The notes beneath the pieces are model-generated. The model worked only from the letters and a program-made list of their open reading frames with translations. It was not told the origin of the DNA and ran no database searches. Positions 41,170 to 51,449 of a DNA stretch of 64,000 nucleotides are shown here, piece by piece (positions within the stretch are counted from its first letter, which is position 1; every line of letters begins with the position of its first letter). Location: assembly GCF_037943105.1 (NCBI RefSeq), contig NZ_CP149803.1, positions 1,488,001 to 1,552,000 on the forward strand, written 5' to 3'. A program made the position numbers and the translations under genes. This stretch comes from Pseudomonas sp. TMP9. GTDB lineage: Bacteria; Pseudomonadota; Gammaproteobacteria; Pseudomonadales; Pseudomonadaceae.

Positions 41170-43113
41170 TTAGCCTGCAGCAGTTCCGTCATCTTGACTA
41201 CCCGTCGAAGGTCGATGCGGCAGCCAGCGTTGCAGCATGTGCTGTATATCCGCCCGTTTAAACGGTTTTGTCAGGTAGTCATTCATGCCGCATTGCAGGC
41301 AATTTTCGCGGTCGCCCTGCAGGGCGTTGGCGGTTAGGGCGATGATCGGTATATCGCTGCAGCCGGGCAAACGGCGGATCTGCCGAGTGGCCTCGTAGCC
41401 GTCCATAATGGGTAAGCGGCAATCCATCAGGATCGCGGCGTAACGCTGCTGACTGACGTGCTGCACGGCCTGGGCACCGTCGCCAACCAAACTGACCTGA
41501 TAGCCCAGGCTGCGCAGCATGGCTTCGATCACTGTTTGGTTGACCGGATTGTCCTCGACCACCAGCAGGGACTGGCCTTGGCCTTGATCGGGTGTGTGCG
41601 AGTCTTCACTGGCCACTAAGGCCACCTGCTGAGAAAACGGCAGCGGCACTTCGAGGGTAAAGACCGAGCCGTGACCTTCCTGGCTTACCGCGCGCAGGGT
41701 GCCGCCCATGCGCTCGGCGAGCGTACGGGCGATAGGTAAACCCAGCCCCGTGCCCCCGTAACGTCTTGAAATAGAAGTGTCAGCTTGCTGGAAGGCAACG
41801 AACATAGGCTCCAGGCGTTCGGGGGAAATGCCAATACCGCTGTCATGCACCGCACAATTGAACCACAACACCTGATCATCTAGCGCTTGCCAGGTGCAGT
41901 GCACACTGACGCGGCCGTGTTCAGTGAACTTCAATGCATTACCGATCAGGTTGACCAGAATTTGCCGGATACGCGTGGGGTCGCCCTTGACCTGTAAGTG
42001 CTCCAGGCCTCCCTGGATATCAAGTTCCAGTTGCAAGCCACGCTGCTTGGCACTGTGCTGGAACATGTGCATGGAACTGTGCATCAGGTCTGGCAGGTTG
42101 AAGGGAATGTGTTCCAGTTCTAAGGCGCCGCGTTCAATGCGCGAGAAATCGAGAATGTCGTTGATGACCTTGAGCAGGTGCTCGGTGGACTCGGTGGCTA
42201 TGGCTGCGTACTCCGTCTGCTCCTGAGTCATTTCGGTGGTTTCCATCAGCTGCAACATGCCCAGCACACCATTCATGGGCGTGCGCAGTTCATGGCTCAT
42301 CATCGCTAAAAAGTCAGATTTGGCCCGGTTAGCCAGCTCGGCTTGTTCGCGTGCTTGGGTCAGTAAGGTCATGGCCCGTTGTTGTTCGTCACTGGCGCGG
42401 GCCAGGCCGTGGGCCAAGCTGTTGATGTGTTGCGCCAGGGATTGCAGCTCACCCTCACCCGTTTCCGGCAGCGTGGTTTGGTAATTGCCGGCCTGAATCG
42501 CGCTAACCGCTTGGCCCATGGCGCTGAGGGGTTCTGACAAGCGTCGGGCAAGGCTACGGGCAAGCATAAAGGTCAACGCCAAGGCAAATAGCGCGAGTAG
42601 GCCCGCTTTGAGCAAAATCTCCTGTTGGCGGCTGTTAAACGCGTCGCTGGCGATGCCCACGACCACGCGGCCCAGGTAGTCATTCGGTGGCGGTGAAAGA
42701 TCGACGTTGTCACTGTGCATAAAGTCAGCATTGAGGGTGACTTTCTGCAGGATGATCGGCGCCTCAAAGGTGCTCACTTCAGCGCGCGTAAGGGTGTCAC
42801 CATTGGGCTGTTCAACGAAAAGCAAGACGCGATCGTTATGGTCGCGCACCTCCAGAAAACGCACATGTGGGGTTTGCAAGGTGACCCCAAGCAGTGATTT
42901 CAGCACCGTCAGGTTGCCGGATATAACCCCGTATTCAGTGGCAGGAGCCAGCTGGCTGGCGATCAGCTGACCGGTTTGCTTGAGCTCCTGTTGCAATTCT
43001 TGAAGGCGGGCGAAGGTAAAAAAACCAGTCAACAAGAGGGTTATTAACAACGCTGGTCCGACGCTGATCAGCTGCGTGCGGGTGTGGATATTCCAGCGAC
43101 GTGGCAGCCTCAT
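41170..43113 (-). CDS. hybrid sensor histidine kinase (PA1611 position)
   Basis: 647 residues: helix (about 15-36), periplasmic sensor domain (40-165), helix (168-188), HAMP (190-240), HisKA with phosphorylated His274 ([10 protein letters not shown]), HATPase ([22 protein letters not shown]) and a receiver domain with Asp564 (LMDCRLP) and Lys in LTKPF. No Hpt domain, so phosphate should pass to a separate Hpt protein. In P. aeruginosa the hybrid kinase beside fabA (PA1611) signals through HptB and binds RetS (recalled). It overlaps the upstream binding-protein gene by four bases (ATGA). Confidence 0.9.
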   Translation of the reverse strand: MRLPRRWNIHTRTQLISVGPALLITLLLTGFFTFARLQELQQELKQTGQLIASQLAPATEYGVISGNLTVLKSLLGVTLQTPHVRFLEVRDHNDRVLLFVEQPNGDTLTRAEVSTFEAPIILQKVTLNADFMHSDNVDLSPPPNDYLGRVVVGIASDAFNSRQQEILLKAGLLALFALALTFMLARSLARRLSEPLSAMGQAVSAIQAGNYQTTLPETGEGELQSLAQHINSLAHGLARASDEQQRAMTLLTQAREQAELANRAKSDFLAMMSHELRTPMNGVLGMLQLMETTEMTQEQTEYAAIATESTEHLLKVINDILDFSRIERGALELEHIPFNLPDLMHSSMHMFQHSAKQRGLQLELDIQGGLEHLQVKGDPTRIRQILVNLIGNALKFTEHGRVSVHCTWQALDDQVLWFNCAVHDSGIGISPERLEPMFVAFQQADTSISRRYGGTGLGLPIARTLAERMGGTLRAVSQEGHGSVFTLEVPLPFSQQVALVASEDSHTPDQGQGQSLLVVEDNPVNQTVIEAMLRSLGYQVSLVGDGAQAVQHVSQQRYAAILMDCRLPIMDGYEATRQIRRLPGCSDIPIIALTANALQGDRENCLQCGMNDYLTKPFKRADIQHMLQRWLPHRPSTGSQDDGTAAG

Positions 43114-43991
43114 TGAGCTTCTCCTTCAGCGAGCTTTTGTGCCAGGGATTCGTTGCTGGGCAATTCAATGGCCAGCGAGCGTGCAACCTGAGGGTTGCTG
43201 GTGACCTTGAAAAAACGGGGGTAAGCGCTTTGTGGCCAAGCCGCCGGTGGCTGATCGAGCAACGCTTCAACACTATTCAACCAATCGGTCCGGTCGCTGT
43301 AACTGCTGGCCAAACTGCCGGCCTGAACAAAGCTGGCGCTGGGGCCAATAATTGAACGCTGACGCGCGTAGCTGGTGAGCAATAGGTTTTTCACAGTGTG
43401 GGAATTGAACAATTCAGGGTCGTTGATACCCAGCAGCAGGTCGCTGTGTGACAGCAGGTCAAGCAATGGTCGACTGTCACGCGTGTCACTCCAGTGTCTG
43501 CTCACCAGCGTCATGCCGTGCTCGGTGGCGGCGCGTTGATATTCATCCAAAAGAAACTCACTGCCGCCATCAAATAAAAGCCCGACGCGCTTGGCGTTGG
43601 GCAGCAATAAACGTGCCAAATGCATTTGCCGTTGCGGTGAGGGGTCACTCCAAAGCAGGCTCAGTTGCGCAGGCAATATGGTCGGTAAGGAGTTTGCCTC
43701 TAGGTGGCTGATGCGCAGCGCCAGAGTGGGCGGGCCGGCAAGGTCGGCTAAACGCCAGTCCAGCGAGGGCCTGTCGAGCAAAACCAGGCGGCTGGCCTCA
43801 GGCAATTGCGAGGGTGCTGGCAGTTGGTCTAAAACAACGAGGCTGATGTGGTCGAGCGGCCTGCGCAGTTGCAGGTCGTTGACGAATGCCTGAGTGGCTG
43901 GGCTGTCCGTGCTGGCGCTGAAAATGATTTCAGCAGCCCAAGCGGGCAGTGCCAGCAGTAAGCATGAGCAAAACACTATTAGGCGGCGCAT
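43110..43991 (-). CDS. periplasmic ABC_sub_bind-type protein
   Basis: 293 residues with a signal peptide ending AWA (about 19). The pattern [51 protein letters not shown] and later [44 protein letters not shown] resembles the ABC transporter substrate-binding family PF04392. No permease or ATPase gene is near. Lying between a TonB receptor and a histidine kinase, it is more likely a periplasmic sensor protein than a transport component. Confidence 0.75.
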   Translation of the reverse strand: MRRLIVFCSCLLLALPAWAAEIIFSASTDSPATQAFVNDLQLRRPLDHISLVVLDQLPAPSQLPEASRLVLLDRPSLDWRLADLAGPPTLALRISHLEANSLPTILPAQLSLLWSDPSPQRQMHLARLLLPNAKRVGLLFDGGSEFLLDEYQRAATEHGMTLVSRHWSDTRDSRPLLDLLSHSDLLLGINDPELFNSHTVKNLLLTSYARQRSIIGPSASFVQAGSLASSYSDRTDWLNSVEALLDQPPAAWPQSAYPRFFKVTSNPQVARSLAIELPSNESLAQKLAEGEAQ

Positions 43992-44029
43992 CCGTTGGCC
44001 TCGGTGATAATCCTTGAAAACGCGGGCAT

Positions 44030-46153
44030 CTAAAATTCTAGCTGCGCACTGACAGAAACCATGCGGCGCTGGTCATACAAATTCTCGCGCCAGGTTAGCG
44101 CTTCATCATCCAGGCGCTGTTGCATCATTAGCGCCAGTTCCAGATCGCTTTTGCCAAAGTTGAAGCGCTTGGCAATGCGCAAATCGGCGCGCTCGAAGCG
44201 ACGTTGATTTAGTAAGTCGGCGCCGTAATAGAACAGGCTGCTCGACCAGCCGTCACCCCAGTCACGCAGATAGCCGGCGGAGCCGCTGTAGCGTGCGGTT
44301 AGGCGCCGGTAGGATTTTTCTGATGTTTCGAAATCGACATAAGCATAGGTTAGGCGCAAACGGTCTGAAGCGGTGAAGGCCCAGTCGATTTCGGTTTCTG
44401 CGCCGCGAAACCACATGTAGTTGTCATTGTTTTGCACGAATTCGGTGATATCCAGCGGTTCGGCGATTAAGCGGTGTATTTCTTCGTTAAACAGTTTGAT
44501 ATCGATCTGCAGGCCGAAATCGAACTGGCCGTTATAGCCAATTTCCCGCGAGCGCATGATTTCTTGCTGCAGGTTGCCGGGCCCTTGTGCGGTGGCGTAG
44601 TAATAGGCCGAATCTCGACCGTTGAGGTTTGGGTTGAGATTTTCTATGAGATACGACCAGTTAACGTTGTTCTCCTGCATGTCTGGCGAGCGTACCGCTT
44701 CGGAATAGACAAAACGTATGCCGTGGCGCGGGGTAATCAGGTAATTGAGGGCAATGCGCGAGGTCAGTGAGTCCCCGCTCAGCGTATCCGTCTCAAACAT
44801 GCTGCCGCCCTGCAGGACGAAGTGCTCACTCAGGTGCCATTCCAGGTGGCCAAACACGCGCCACACTTCGTTTTGCAGGCCACCTTGGAAGTAGGTTTGT
44901 GAGTCGGCTGTATCTTTGCGGTAGCTCATACCGCTGAGCAGGCGCAGGTCGTCGCTGAGGCTGAGGGTGTCCTGCAGCTCAAGGTCATAGCGAGTTTCAT
45001 TGATGTTGTTGTTGATGTCGCCACACACTGCTGCCTGCAACGCGCCTCCATTTTTGTAGAAATTCTCACCGATGGCGAAGGCCAGTGGCCCGGCTGATAA
45101 GGGTATTGCTTTACGCTGCCTGAGGAGGCGGGCGACCGAATCAAGCAATTTCGGGTCGAGTTGCTGCAGGGCACTGACTTCCGGGGTAAAAGAAAGCGCC
45201 AGATCGCAGGTACGCCATTCCTGAACCCTTTCCCAGCGCTGCGCATAGGCCTGCACTTGCAGGTTGTGGGCGCTACTGGTGTCAAGGCTCCAACGCATTG
45301 AGGCAGAGTAATCGCGGGCCTTAATGTCTTTGTTAGTGTCGCCTACTGGAACCACGTCCCTGACCAGTGCTTCTTCGTTGGAATAGAAGTTTTTTTGGTT
45401 GCTGCCTTCTTTGGCGACCAGTTGCCAATCGAGTGTTTGGCTGTCATCCAGCGCATGGGTGGCGCTGAAGTGCATGCGCGTGCTGCGGCGGCTGTCGCGG
45501 TAGGAGTCTTCTATGTCGGTGCGATCAAAGCCGCTGTCTTGCTGGCCCGAGAGCGACAGGCGGAAATCACCATTACCACTGCTAAAGGCTTGGCTGCCAT
45601 ACCAGTCATCAATCCCACGTTGGCCGTGGGTGTATTTAAGTCGCGTGCCATGGTTGTTAGCGGGGCTGCGTGTGGTGATGCTAATCACCCCAGTCAGGGC
45701 ATTGGCGCCGTAACTGACGGTGTTAGGGCCGCGAAACACTTCGATGCGCTCGATATCTTCTATGGCCAGTGGCAGGTCGACCCAGTCAACGGTGGCCAGG
45801 CCCGGTCGATACACCGAGCGCCCATCAATCAGCACCTGCATGCGCCGGGCTGTGCCTACTTGGCCGCCGTGGTAGTTGACCGTGATTTCGTTGCCTTTGA
45901 CATAGCCGACCATCATGCCGGGCACTAAGCGCATTAACTCGGGGATGTCGCGCGCACCGCTGGCTTCGATCAGCGCGCGGTCAATCACCGAAACGCTGCC
46001 CGGTACGGCGGCCGGGGATTGTTTCAGGCGGGTGGCGCTGAGAATTTCAGGCAACGGTTGGTCTAAGCCGAATAAGTCTTCAGCCATTACCAGCGGTGGT
46101 ACCAGAAGAGACAGGGCACTGATCAGGTGCACCAGTGGAGGCGTTTTGGCCAT
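44030..46153 (-). CDS. TonB-dependent receptor
   Basis: 707 residues with a signal peptide ending VMA (about 24). Plug domain (about 35-150) with LPEILSATRLKQSPAAVPGSVSVID, LMRLVPGMM and IERIEVFRGPNTVSYGANALTGVI; the rest is a 22-strand barrel ending in Phe (VSAQLEF), as outer-membrane barrels do. No N-terminal signalling domain. First gene of the operon; 38 bases before the binding-protein gene. Ligand unknown. Confidence 0.9.
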   Translation of the reverse strand: MAKTPPLVHLISALSLLVPPLVMAEDLFGLDQPLPEILSATRLKQSPAAVPGSVSVIDRALIEASGARDIPELMRLVPGMMVGYVKGNEITVNYHGGQVGTARRMQVLIDGRSVYRPGLATVDWVDLPLAIEDIERIEVFRGPNTVSYGANALTGVISITTRSPANNHGTRLKYTHGQRGIDDWYGSQAFSSGNGDFRLSLSGQQDSGFDRTDIEDSYRDSRRSTRMHFSATHALDDSQTLDWQLVAKEGSNQKNFYSNEEALVRDVVPVGDTNKDIKARDYSASMRWSLDTSSAHNLQVQAYAQRWERVQEWRTCDLALSFTPEVSALQQLDPKLLDSVARLLRQRKAIPLSAGPLAFAIGENFYKNGGALQAAVCGDINNNINETRYDLELQDTLSLSDDLRLLSGMSYRKDTADSQTYFQGGLQNEVWRVFGHLEWHLSEHFVLQGGSMFETDTLSGDSLTSRIALNYLITPRHGIRFVYSEAVRSPDMQENNVNWSYLIENLNPNLNGRDSAYYYATAQGPGNLQQEIMRSREIGYNGQFDFGLQIDIKLFNEEIHRLIAEPLDITEFVQNNDNYMWFRGAETEIDWAFTASDRLRLTYAYVDFETSEKSYRRLTARYSGSAGYLRDWGDGWSSSLFYYGADLLNQRRFERADLRIAKRFNFGKSDLELALMMQQRLDDEALTWRENLYDQRRMVSVSAQLEF

Positions 46154-46237
46154 GCGAACGCTCGAGTTTGTTTGCCGATTTGCAGCATGGTAACTGAGGC
46201 TTCTGGCTTTTGCAGTGGCTGATAGTCGTGGCTTAAA

Positions 46238-46266
46238 TTGGTCGCACGGGCTCAGCGCCGTATAAT
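46238..46266 (+). promoter_or_regulatory. sigma-70 promoter of gpsA
   Basis: TATAAT (46261-46266) with TTGGTC (46238-46243), spacer 17, about 40 bases before the gpsA start. Confidence 0.6.
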
Positions 46267-46306
46267 GCGCGCCAGCAAGAACTCAAATGGCCACTACGGA
46301 TGCGTT

Positions 46307-47329
46307 ATGACTGATCAGCACCCCATCGCAGTGCTTGGCGGCGGTAGCTTCGGCACTGCAATTGCTAATTTGTTGGCTGAAAATGGCCAGCACGTTCTGC
46401 ACTGGATGCGCGACCCTCAGCAGGCAGAGGCGATCCGGCAGAACCGGGAAAACCCGCGTTACCTTAAAGGTATCAAGGTTCACCTCGGCGTTGAGCCGCT
46501 GACTGATCTGGCGGCGGCGCTTGATGCGTGTCAGCTTATTTTTGTGGCGCTGCCCTCCAGCGCGCTGCGTCAGGTGTTGCAGCCGGTGGCGGCGCAGCTG
46601 GCCGGCAAGCTGCTGGTCAGCACCACCAAGGGCATCGAGGCGCAGAGTTTTCTGTTGATGAGCCAGATTCTGCAGAACATTGCTCCGCAAGCCCGTATCG
46701 GTGTGCTCTCAGGGCCAAACTTAGCCCGTGAGGTGGCCGAGCACGCGCTGACCGCCTCGGTGGTGGCCAGTGAGGACGAAGACCTCTGCCAGCAAGTGCA
46801 AGCAGCGCTGCATGGCCGCACCTTTCGCGTGTATGCCAGCGCAGACCGTTTTGGTGTTGAGTTGGGCGGTGCGTTGAAAAACGTGTATGCGATTATCGCC
46901 GGCATGGCGGCGGCCATGGGCATGGGCGAAAACACCAAAAGCATGCTGATTACTCGAGCCTTAGCCGAGATGACCCGCTTCGCCGTCAAGCTCGGCGCTA
47001 ACCCCATGACCTTCCTCGGCTTGGCCGGCGTGGGCGACTTGATCGTTACATGCTCCTCGGCCAAAAGTCGTAATTACCAAGTTGGCTTTGCCCTCGGCGA
47101 AGGCTTGAGCCTTAAAGATGCCGTTGAGCGTTTGGGCGAGGTGGCGGAAGGGGTGAACACCATCAAGGTGTTAAAAGCTAAAGCCGAGGAGTTGCAGGTC
47201 TACATGCCACTGGTGGCAGGCTTGCATGCCATCGTGTTTGAAGGGCGCACGCTGGATCAGGTGATTGGAGCGCTGATGAATGCAGAGGCAAAAACCGACG
47301 TTGATTTTATTCCCACCAGCGGTTTTTGA
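46307..47329 (+). CDS. gpsA: glycerol-3-phosphate dehydrogenase [NAD(P)+]
   Basis: 340 residues. Nucleotide motif [19 protein letters not shown], substrate/catalytic parts [47 protein letters not shown] (catalytic Lys) and [13 protein letters not shown]. It makes sn-glycerol 3-phosphate for phospholipid synthesis. Start ATG 46307; the frame is open 23 codons upstream through the promoter. Leads the gpsA-DUF4389-sixA run. Confidence 0.96.
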   Translation: MTDQHPIAVLGGGSFGTAIANLLAENGQHVLHWMRDPQQAEAIRQNRENPRYLKGIKVHLGVEPLTDLAAALDACQLIFVALPSSALRQVLQPVAAQLAGKLLVSTTKGIEAQSFLLMSQILQNIAPQARIGVLSGPNLAREVAEHALTASVVASEDEDLCQQVQAALHGRTFRVYASADRFGVELGGALKNVYAIIAGMAAAMGMGENTKSMLITRALAEMTRFAVKLGANPMTFLGLAGVGDLIVTCSSAKSRNYQVGFALGEGLSLKDAVERLGEVAEGVNTIKVLKAKAEELQVYMPLVAGLHAIVFEGRTLDQVIGALMNAEAKTDVDFIPTSGF

Positions 47330-47362
47330 AATTTATCGTTAAGGGCTGTTAAGGAGATGAAC

Positions 47363-47710
47363 ATGACTAATGACAATCGACACCTGCAGCGCGAATCGAT
47401 GTTGTTGCGCATGCTGTGGATGGTGATTTACACCATCGTCTGGCAACTGGCAGTTATTTTTCTGGGCGCCGTGGTGGTGCTGCAACTGGGTTATCGCTTG
47501 TTTTACGGCGCACCGAATGGCGCTTTGCTCGGGTTGGGCGACAGCTTGAGCCAGTACCTCGCGCAGATTGGTCGTTTTGGTACTTTTAACAGCGATGAAA
47601 AGCCGTGGCCGTTTGCTGATTGGCCAACCCCGCAAGCACCCCAAGGCGAAACCCCGCACAGCATTGCGCCCGCTGCTCACCCGGTGCGCGATGAAGAGCC
47701 CAAGCTGTGA
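47363..47710 (+). CDS. DUF4389 membrane protein
   Basis: 115 residues. One or two hydrophobic helices (about 17-48), then the DUF4389 ending YLAQIGRFGTFNSDEKPWPFADWP and a Pro-rich tail. The AAGGAG at 47351 is six bases from ATG 47363, but directly adjacent to the ATG at 47357, so I use 47363. Function unknown; conserved beside gpsA and sixA. Confidence 0.85.
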   Translation: MTNDNRHLQRESMLLRMLWMVIYTIVWQLAVIFLGAVVVLQLGYRLFYGAPNGALLGLGDSLSQYLAQIGRFGTFNSDEKPWPFADWPTPQAPQGETPHSIAPAAHPVRDEEPKL

Positions 47711-47735
47711 CACCTTCAATGGTCAGGGCCGGGCG

Positions 47736-48200
47736 ATGAAACTGTGGCTGCTGCGCCACGGTGAAGCTGAGCCGACAGCGCGCAGTGATGCCCAGCGCAA
47801 CCTAACGGCTTATGGCCGGCAACAGGTGGGTGAGGCGGCTGAGCACTTACGCGATCGCCCGGTGCAAGTGGTGCTGGTCAGCCCCTTTGTGCGTGCACAA
47901 CAGACGGCGGATGTGCTTTGTGAGGCGCTGGCGTTTAGCGGTAACCGGGTCACCGTGCCTTGGCTAACGCCTGAAAGCGATCTGCGCCACACCCTGCGAG
48001 AGCTTGCAGCGTATCCGCTGCAAGAGCTCCTGCTGGTGACCCATCAGCCTCTTGTGGGGGCGCTGGCCGGGTTGTTGATACACGGACATCGGCAACAGCC
48101 GTTACCCATGGACACCGCCAGTTTGGCCTTATTGGAAGGCGACGAACTGGTCGCCGGATTGATGCATCTGTCTGTGCACCTGCACCAGACGCGCAGTTAG
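47736..48200 (+). CDS. sixA: phosphohistidine phosphatase SixA
   Basis: 154-residue histidine phosphatase. Catalytic RHGEAEP at residues 7-13 (His8) and the second His in LLVTHQPLVG. SixA removes phosphate from His in Hpt domains or PTS proteins in E. coli. It is encoded near an HptB-type kinase here, but a functional link is not shown. ATG at 47736, preceded by a weak GGGCG. Confidence 0.9.
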   Translation: MKLWLLRHGEAEPTARSDAQRNLTAYGRQQVGEAAEHLRDRPVQVVLVSPFVRAQQTADVLCEALAFSGNRVTVPWLTPESDLRHTLRELAAYPLQELLLVTHQPLVGALAGLLIHGHRQQPLPMDTASLALLEGDELVAGLMHLSVHLHQTRS

Positions 48201-48260
48201 GCCACTACTACACACCGAAACATTTCTCCTCTTGCGGGCCGCCTTTGTGCGTGGAATAGT

Positions 48261-48284
48261 CCAACCAAGCAATTGCTTGGTTGG
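48261..48284. promoter_or_regulatory. perfect 24-bp palindrome before the acyl-CoA ligase gene
   Basis: Half-site CCAACCAAGCAA followed directly by its exact reverse complement, 30 bases before the GTG start. No T-run follows, so it is more like a dimeric repressor site (TetR type) than a terminator. In RNA it would also form a hairpin just ahead of the ribosome site. Confidence 0.6.
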
Positions 48285-48314
48285 CTCCATAAAAACTACA
48301 AAGGAGGATGCCCT

Positions 48315-49982
48315 GTGGCTGATGAAATCCGTTTACCCCTTGATGTGTTCTATGAGCGTGAGGCTCGGCACCCCAATAAACGCTACATGGTGCAACCACT
48401 GCCGGGCGGTGAGTTGCAGGAACTGAGTTGGGCCGATGTGGGCGAGCATGCGCGCCGCGCCGCCAACTGGCTGCGTGCTCGCGAACTGCCTGCGGGCAGC
48501 CGCATCGCAATCATCTCGAAGAACTGCGCGCATTGGATTGTTGCCGATTTAGCCATTTGGATGGCCGGTCACGTATCAGTGCCGCTGTACCCCAACCTGA
48601 CAGCTGAGTCGGTTGGCCAAGTGTTGCGCCATTCCGAGGCGGCACTGGTGTTTATCGGCAAGCTGGATGACTGGCCGGCCATGGCCCCGGGTGTACCTGA
48701 TGAGGTGCCGACCATTGGCCTGCCCTTGCGTGCGCAAGGCGAGTTCAGTTTTGTTTGGGACGACCTGCAAGCCTGCACGCCGATTCAGGATAACCCCAAA
48801 CCTAGCGCCGATCAGCTCGCCACTATCATCTACACCTCTGGCACCACAGGCACACCGAAAGGGGTGATGCACCACTTCAAAAACTTAGGTTTCGCAGCCA
48901 GCAAGGCCACCACTTTGTTCGGGGTGGGTGAGGATGACCGCGTCTTGTCCTACTTGCCGCTGTGCCATGTGGCCGAGCGCATGTTTGTCGAGTTAGCCTC
49001 GATCTACGCGGGGCAGACGATCTTCTTTGCGCAGAGCCTTGACACCTTCCTTGAAGACCTCAAGCGCGCACGGCCCACGGTCATGTTTGGCGTGCCGCGG
49101 ATCTGGACCAAGTTCCAGATGGGCGTTTACAGCAAGATGCCCGCTGAGAAGCTGGATTTTCTCCTCAAGCTGCCAATCATCGGCCGCATTGTTGGTAAAA
49201 AAGTGCTGGTTGGTTTGGGCTTGGATGCCGTGCGCTATGCATTGTCCGGCGCGGCGCCGGTGCCAGAGGCCTTGCTCAATTGGTACAAGCGCCTGGGTCT
49301 GGATGTGCTTGAGGTGTATGGCATGACCGAGAACTGCGGTTACTCACATGTGTGCCGCCCGGGTAAGTTCAAGCAAGGCTGGATCGGCCAGAACAGCCCC
49401 GGTGTTGAGGTACGCATCGCCGAAGACGGCGAGGTACAGGTGCGCAGCGGTGCAACCATGCAGGGTTATTACAAAGACCCCGAAAAAACCGCGGAAACCA
49501 TGACCGCCGATGGCTACCTGCGCACCGGTGACAAAGGTGAGCAAGATGCCGATGGCAATCTGCGCCTGACCGGGCGGATTAAAGAGATTTTTAAAACCAG
49601 TAAAGGCAAGTACGTCGCGCCGGCGCCGATTGAAAACCGCTTGGGCGAGCATTCGCGTATTGAGATGGTCTGTGTGGTCGGTGACGGTATGACCCAGCCC
49701 ATGGCGCTGTGTGTGCTCTCTGATGTAGGCCGCAGCGAAGCTGCTAATAGCAGCCGTGTCGAGCTGGAGACCAGCTTGAAAAACCTGCTGGAGCAGGTCA
49801 ACAAAAGCCTCGATAAGCATGAGCGGCTGCAACGCTTGGTGCTGGTGCAGGAGGTCTGGGCAGTGGACAACGGCTTCCTTACGCCGACCTTGAAAATCAA
49901 GCGCGCGGTGATTGAAGGCACTTATGGTGAGCGCTTCGGTGAGTGGGCTGAACGCAGCGAAGTGGTGCTTTGGCACAACTGA
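48315..49982 (+). CDS. AMP-binding long-chain acyl-CoA ligase
   Basis: 555 residues; adenylating enzyme with P-loop IIYTSGTTGTPKGVM, LSYLPLCHVAERM (long-chain acyl-CoA synthetase group), VYGMTENCG, GYLRTGDKG and the C-terminal Lys region. The start is GTG at 48315, seven bases after AAGGAGG. It activates fatty acids as CoA thioesters. Adjacent thioesterase and hydrolases suggest a lipid-linked set. Regulation probably through the palindrome just upstream. Confidence 0.92.
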   Translation: MADEIRLPLDVFYEREARHPNKRYMVQPLPGGELQELSWADVGEHARRAANWLRARELPAGSRIAIISKNCAHWIVADLAIWMAGHVSVPLYPNLTAESVGQVLRHSEAALVFIGKLDDWPAMAPGVPDEVPTIGLPLRAQGEFSFVWDDLQACTPIQDNPKPSADQLATIIYTSGTTGTPKGVMHHFKNLGFAASKATTLFGVGEDDRVLSYLPLCHVAERMFVELASIYAGQTIFFAQSLDTFLEDLKRARPTVMFGVPRIWTKFQMGVYSKMPAEKLDFLLKLPIIGRIVGKKVLVGLGLDAVRYALSGAAPVPEALLNWYKRLGLDVLEVYGMTENCGYSHVCRPGKFKQGWIGQNSPGVEVRIAEDGEVQVRSGATMQGYYKDPEKTAETMTADGYLRTGDKGEQDADGNLRLTGRIKEIFKTSKGKYVAPAPIENRLGEHSRIEMVCVVGDGMTQPMALCVLSDVGRSEAANSSRVELETSLKNLLEQVNKSLDKHERLQRLVLVQEVWAVDNGFLTPTLKIKRAVIEGTYGERFGEWAERSEVVLWHN

Positions 49983-50050
49983 TCGAGCCTACGGCCGGCA
50001 CGCAGGTGACGGCCAGTTGTGCGCTAAAACTTAACTCGAAGGACTGACTT

Positions 50051-50497
50051 ATGGCCGTCTGGCAGCAAACCCCAAACCTCGACCAGCTCAATGGGTTTTT
50101 AAAAAATACCATCGGCGAACAGCTGGATATTCGCTTTGAATGCTTCGATGACGAGTCGATTACCGCCAGCATGGTGGTCGACTCACGCACCCACCAACCC
50201 TATGGCCTCCTGCATGGCGGTGCATCGGTGGTGCTGGCCGAAACCCTCGGTTCAACCGCCAGCCACCTGTGCATCGACAGCAGTAAGTTCTATTGCGTCG
50301 GCCTTGAGGTCAACGCCAACCACTTGCGCGGTGTGCGCAGCGGCCGGGTAACGGCAGTGGCCAAACCCTTGCATTTAGGCCGCACTACCCATGTGTGGGA
50401 TATTCGCTTGAGTGGCGAGGACGGCAAGGCCAGTTGCATCTCGCGCCTGACCATGGCCATCGTGCCGCTGGGGGAAAACGGCCCGGCGCAGCGCTGA
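50051..50497 (+). CDS. hotdog-fold thioesterase (PaaI type)
   Basis: 148 residues; motif PYGLLHGGASVVLAETLGS is the PaaI/YdiI active-site loop with the catalytic Glu in LAETLGS. It probably hydrolyses aryl- or acyl-CoA thioesters. 68 bases after the ligase; AAGGAC ahead of the ATG. The 142 bases that follow contain a GC-rich hairpin (CGCCGGCG repeated at 50507-50528). Confidence 0.9.
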   Translation: MAVWQQTPNLDQLNGFLKNTIGEQLDIRFECFDDESITASMVVDSRTHQPYGLLHGGASVVLAETLGSTASHLCIDSSKFYCVGLEVNANHLRGVRSGRVTAVAKPLHLGRTTHVWDIRLSGEDGKASCISRLTMAIVPLGENGPAQR

Positions 50498-50639
50498 TCA
50501 AACACTCGCCGGCGTTTGCGCGCCGGCGGGCTCCCAGCGGTTTTGGCCATAGCGCCGTCATTCACCGGCTGTCTTGTCATTGCTGCATCGACAGGGCTGC
50601 CGGACAATTATCCGTAACTTCCCTGATAAGCCCGCTGCT

Positions 50640-51449
50640 ATGACCCAGTCTGTATTCTTCGCCCATGCCAACGGCTTTCCTTCGGCTACCTACGGCAAGC
50701 TGTTCGCCGCGCTGGCCCCTGATTATCAGGTGCAGCACCTTGAGCAGCATGGTCATGATCCGCGCTTCCCGGTGAATGACAACTGGGGCAACCTGGTTGA
50801 TGAATTGATTCATCACCTTGAAACCAACCCGCAACCGGTCTGGGGCGTCGGTCATTCGCTGGGCGGGGTGCTGCATTATCACGCCGCTTTGCTGCGCCCT
50901 GAGTTGTACCTCGGGGTGGTGATGCTTGACTCGCCGGTACTGACCTTTGCCGACAAAATGGTGATCCGCGCGGCCAAACGTTTTGGCTTTATCGACCGCA
51001 TCACGCCTGCCGGGCGCACCTTGGGCCGGCGCGAAGAGTTTGTCGACATGGCTGAAGCGCGTGGTTACTTTGCTGCTAAAACACTGTTTCGCAGCTTCGA
51101 CCCGGAGTGTTTAGACGCCTATATCCAGCATGGCTTGCAAGCAGGCACCACCAGCCTGCGCTTGCGTTTTGATCCCGCCACCGAAATCAGTATTTACCGC
51201 AGCGTCCCGCACACCAGCCCCGGCCGTGCCCAGCAACTGCAGGTGCCGTTGGCGATGGTTCGCGGTCGGCAAAGCCGGGTGGTTATGCCGCACCATGCGC
51301 ATCTGGTGCGGCGCGTACCGAAAGGTGAATACCTGACGTTGCCTGGTGGCCATATGTTCCCTTTGGAGCGCCCGCAAGACACCGCAGAACTGCTGAAAAA
51401 ATTGTTCCTCCGCTGGTCCGGCCAGCCCACTGATGAGCAACATGCATGA
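50640..51449 (+). CDS. alpha/beta hydrolase
   Basis: 269 residues. FFAHANGFPSATYGKLFAAL and nucleophile Ser73 in GVGHSLGG; His in LPGGHMFPLERP. Substrate unknown, family close to pseudomonad 'alpha/beta hydrolase fold' proteins beside fatty-acid genes. ATG at 50640; the upstream open stretch has no support. Overlaps the next hydrolase gene by four bases. Confidence 0.88.
   Translation: MTQSVFFAHANGFPSATYGKLFAALAPDYQVQHLEQHGHDPRFPVNDNWGNLVDELIHHLETNPQPVWGVGHSLGGVLHYHAALLRPELYLGVVMLDSPVLTFADKMVIRAAKRFGFIDRITPAGRTLGRREEFVDMAEARGYFAAKTLFRSFDPECLDAYIQHGLQAGTTSLRLRFDPATEISIYRSVPHTSPGRAQQLQVPLAMVRGRQSRVVMPHHAHLVRRVPKGEYLTLPGGHMFPLERPQDTAELLKKLFLRWSGQPTDEQHA

Noticed and set aside
46283..46690. 135-codon frame antisense to gpsA start
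   Set aside because: Covers the NAD-binding motif of gpsA in the wrong strand and lacks any ribosome site.
50507..50528. GC-rich hairpin after the thioesterase gene
   Set aside because: CGCCGGCG is self-complementary and recurs by chance in GC-rich DNA; no T-run, so not called as a terminator.
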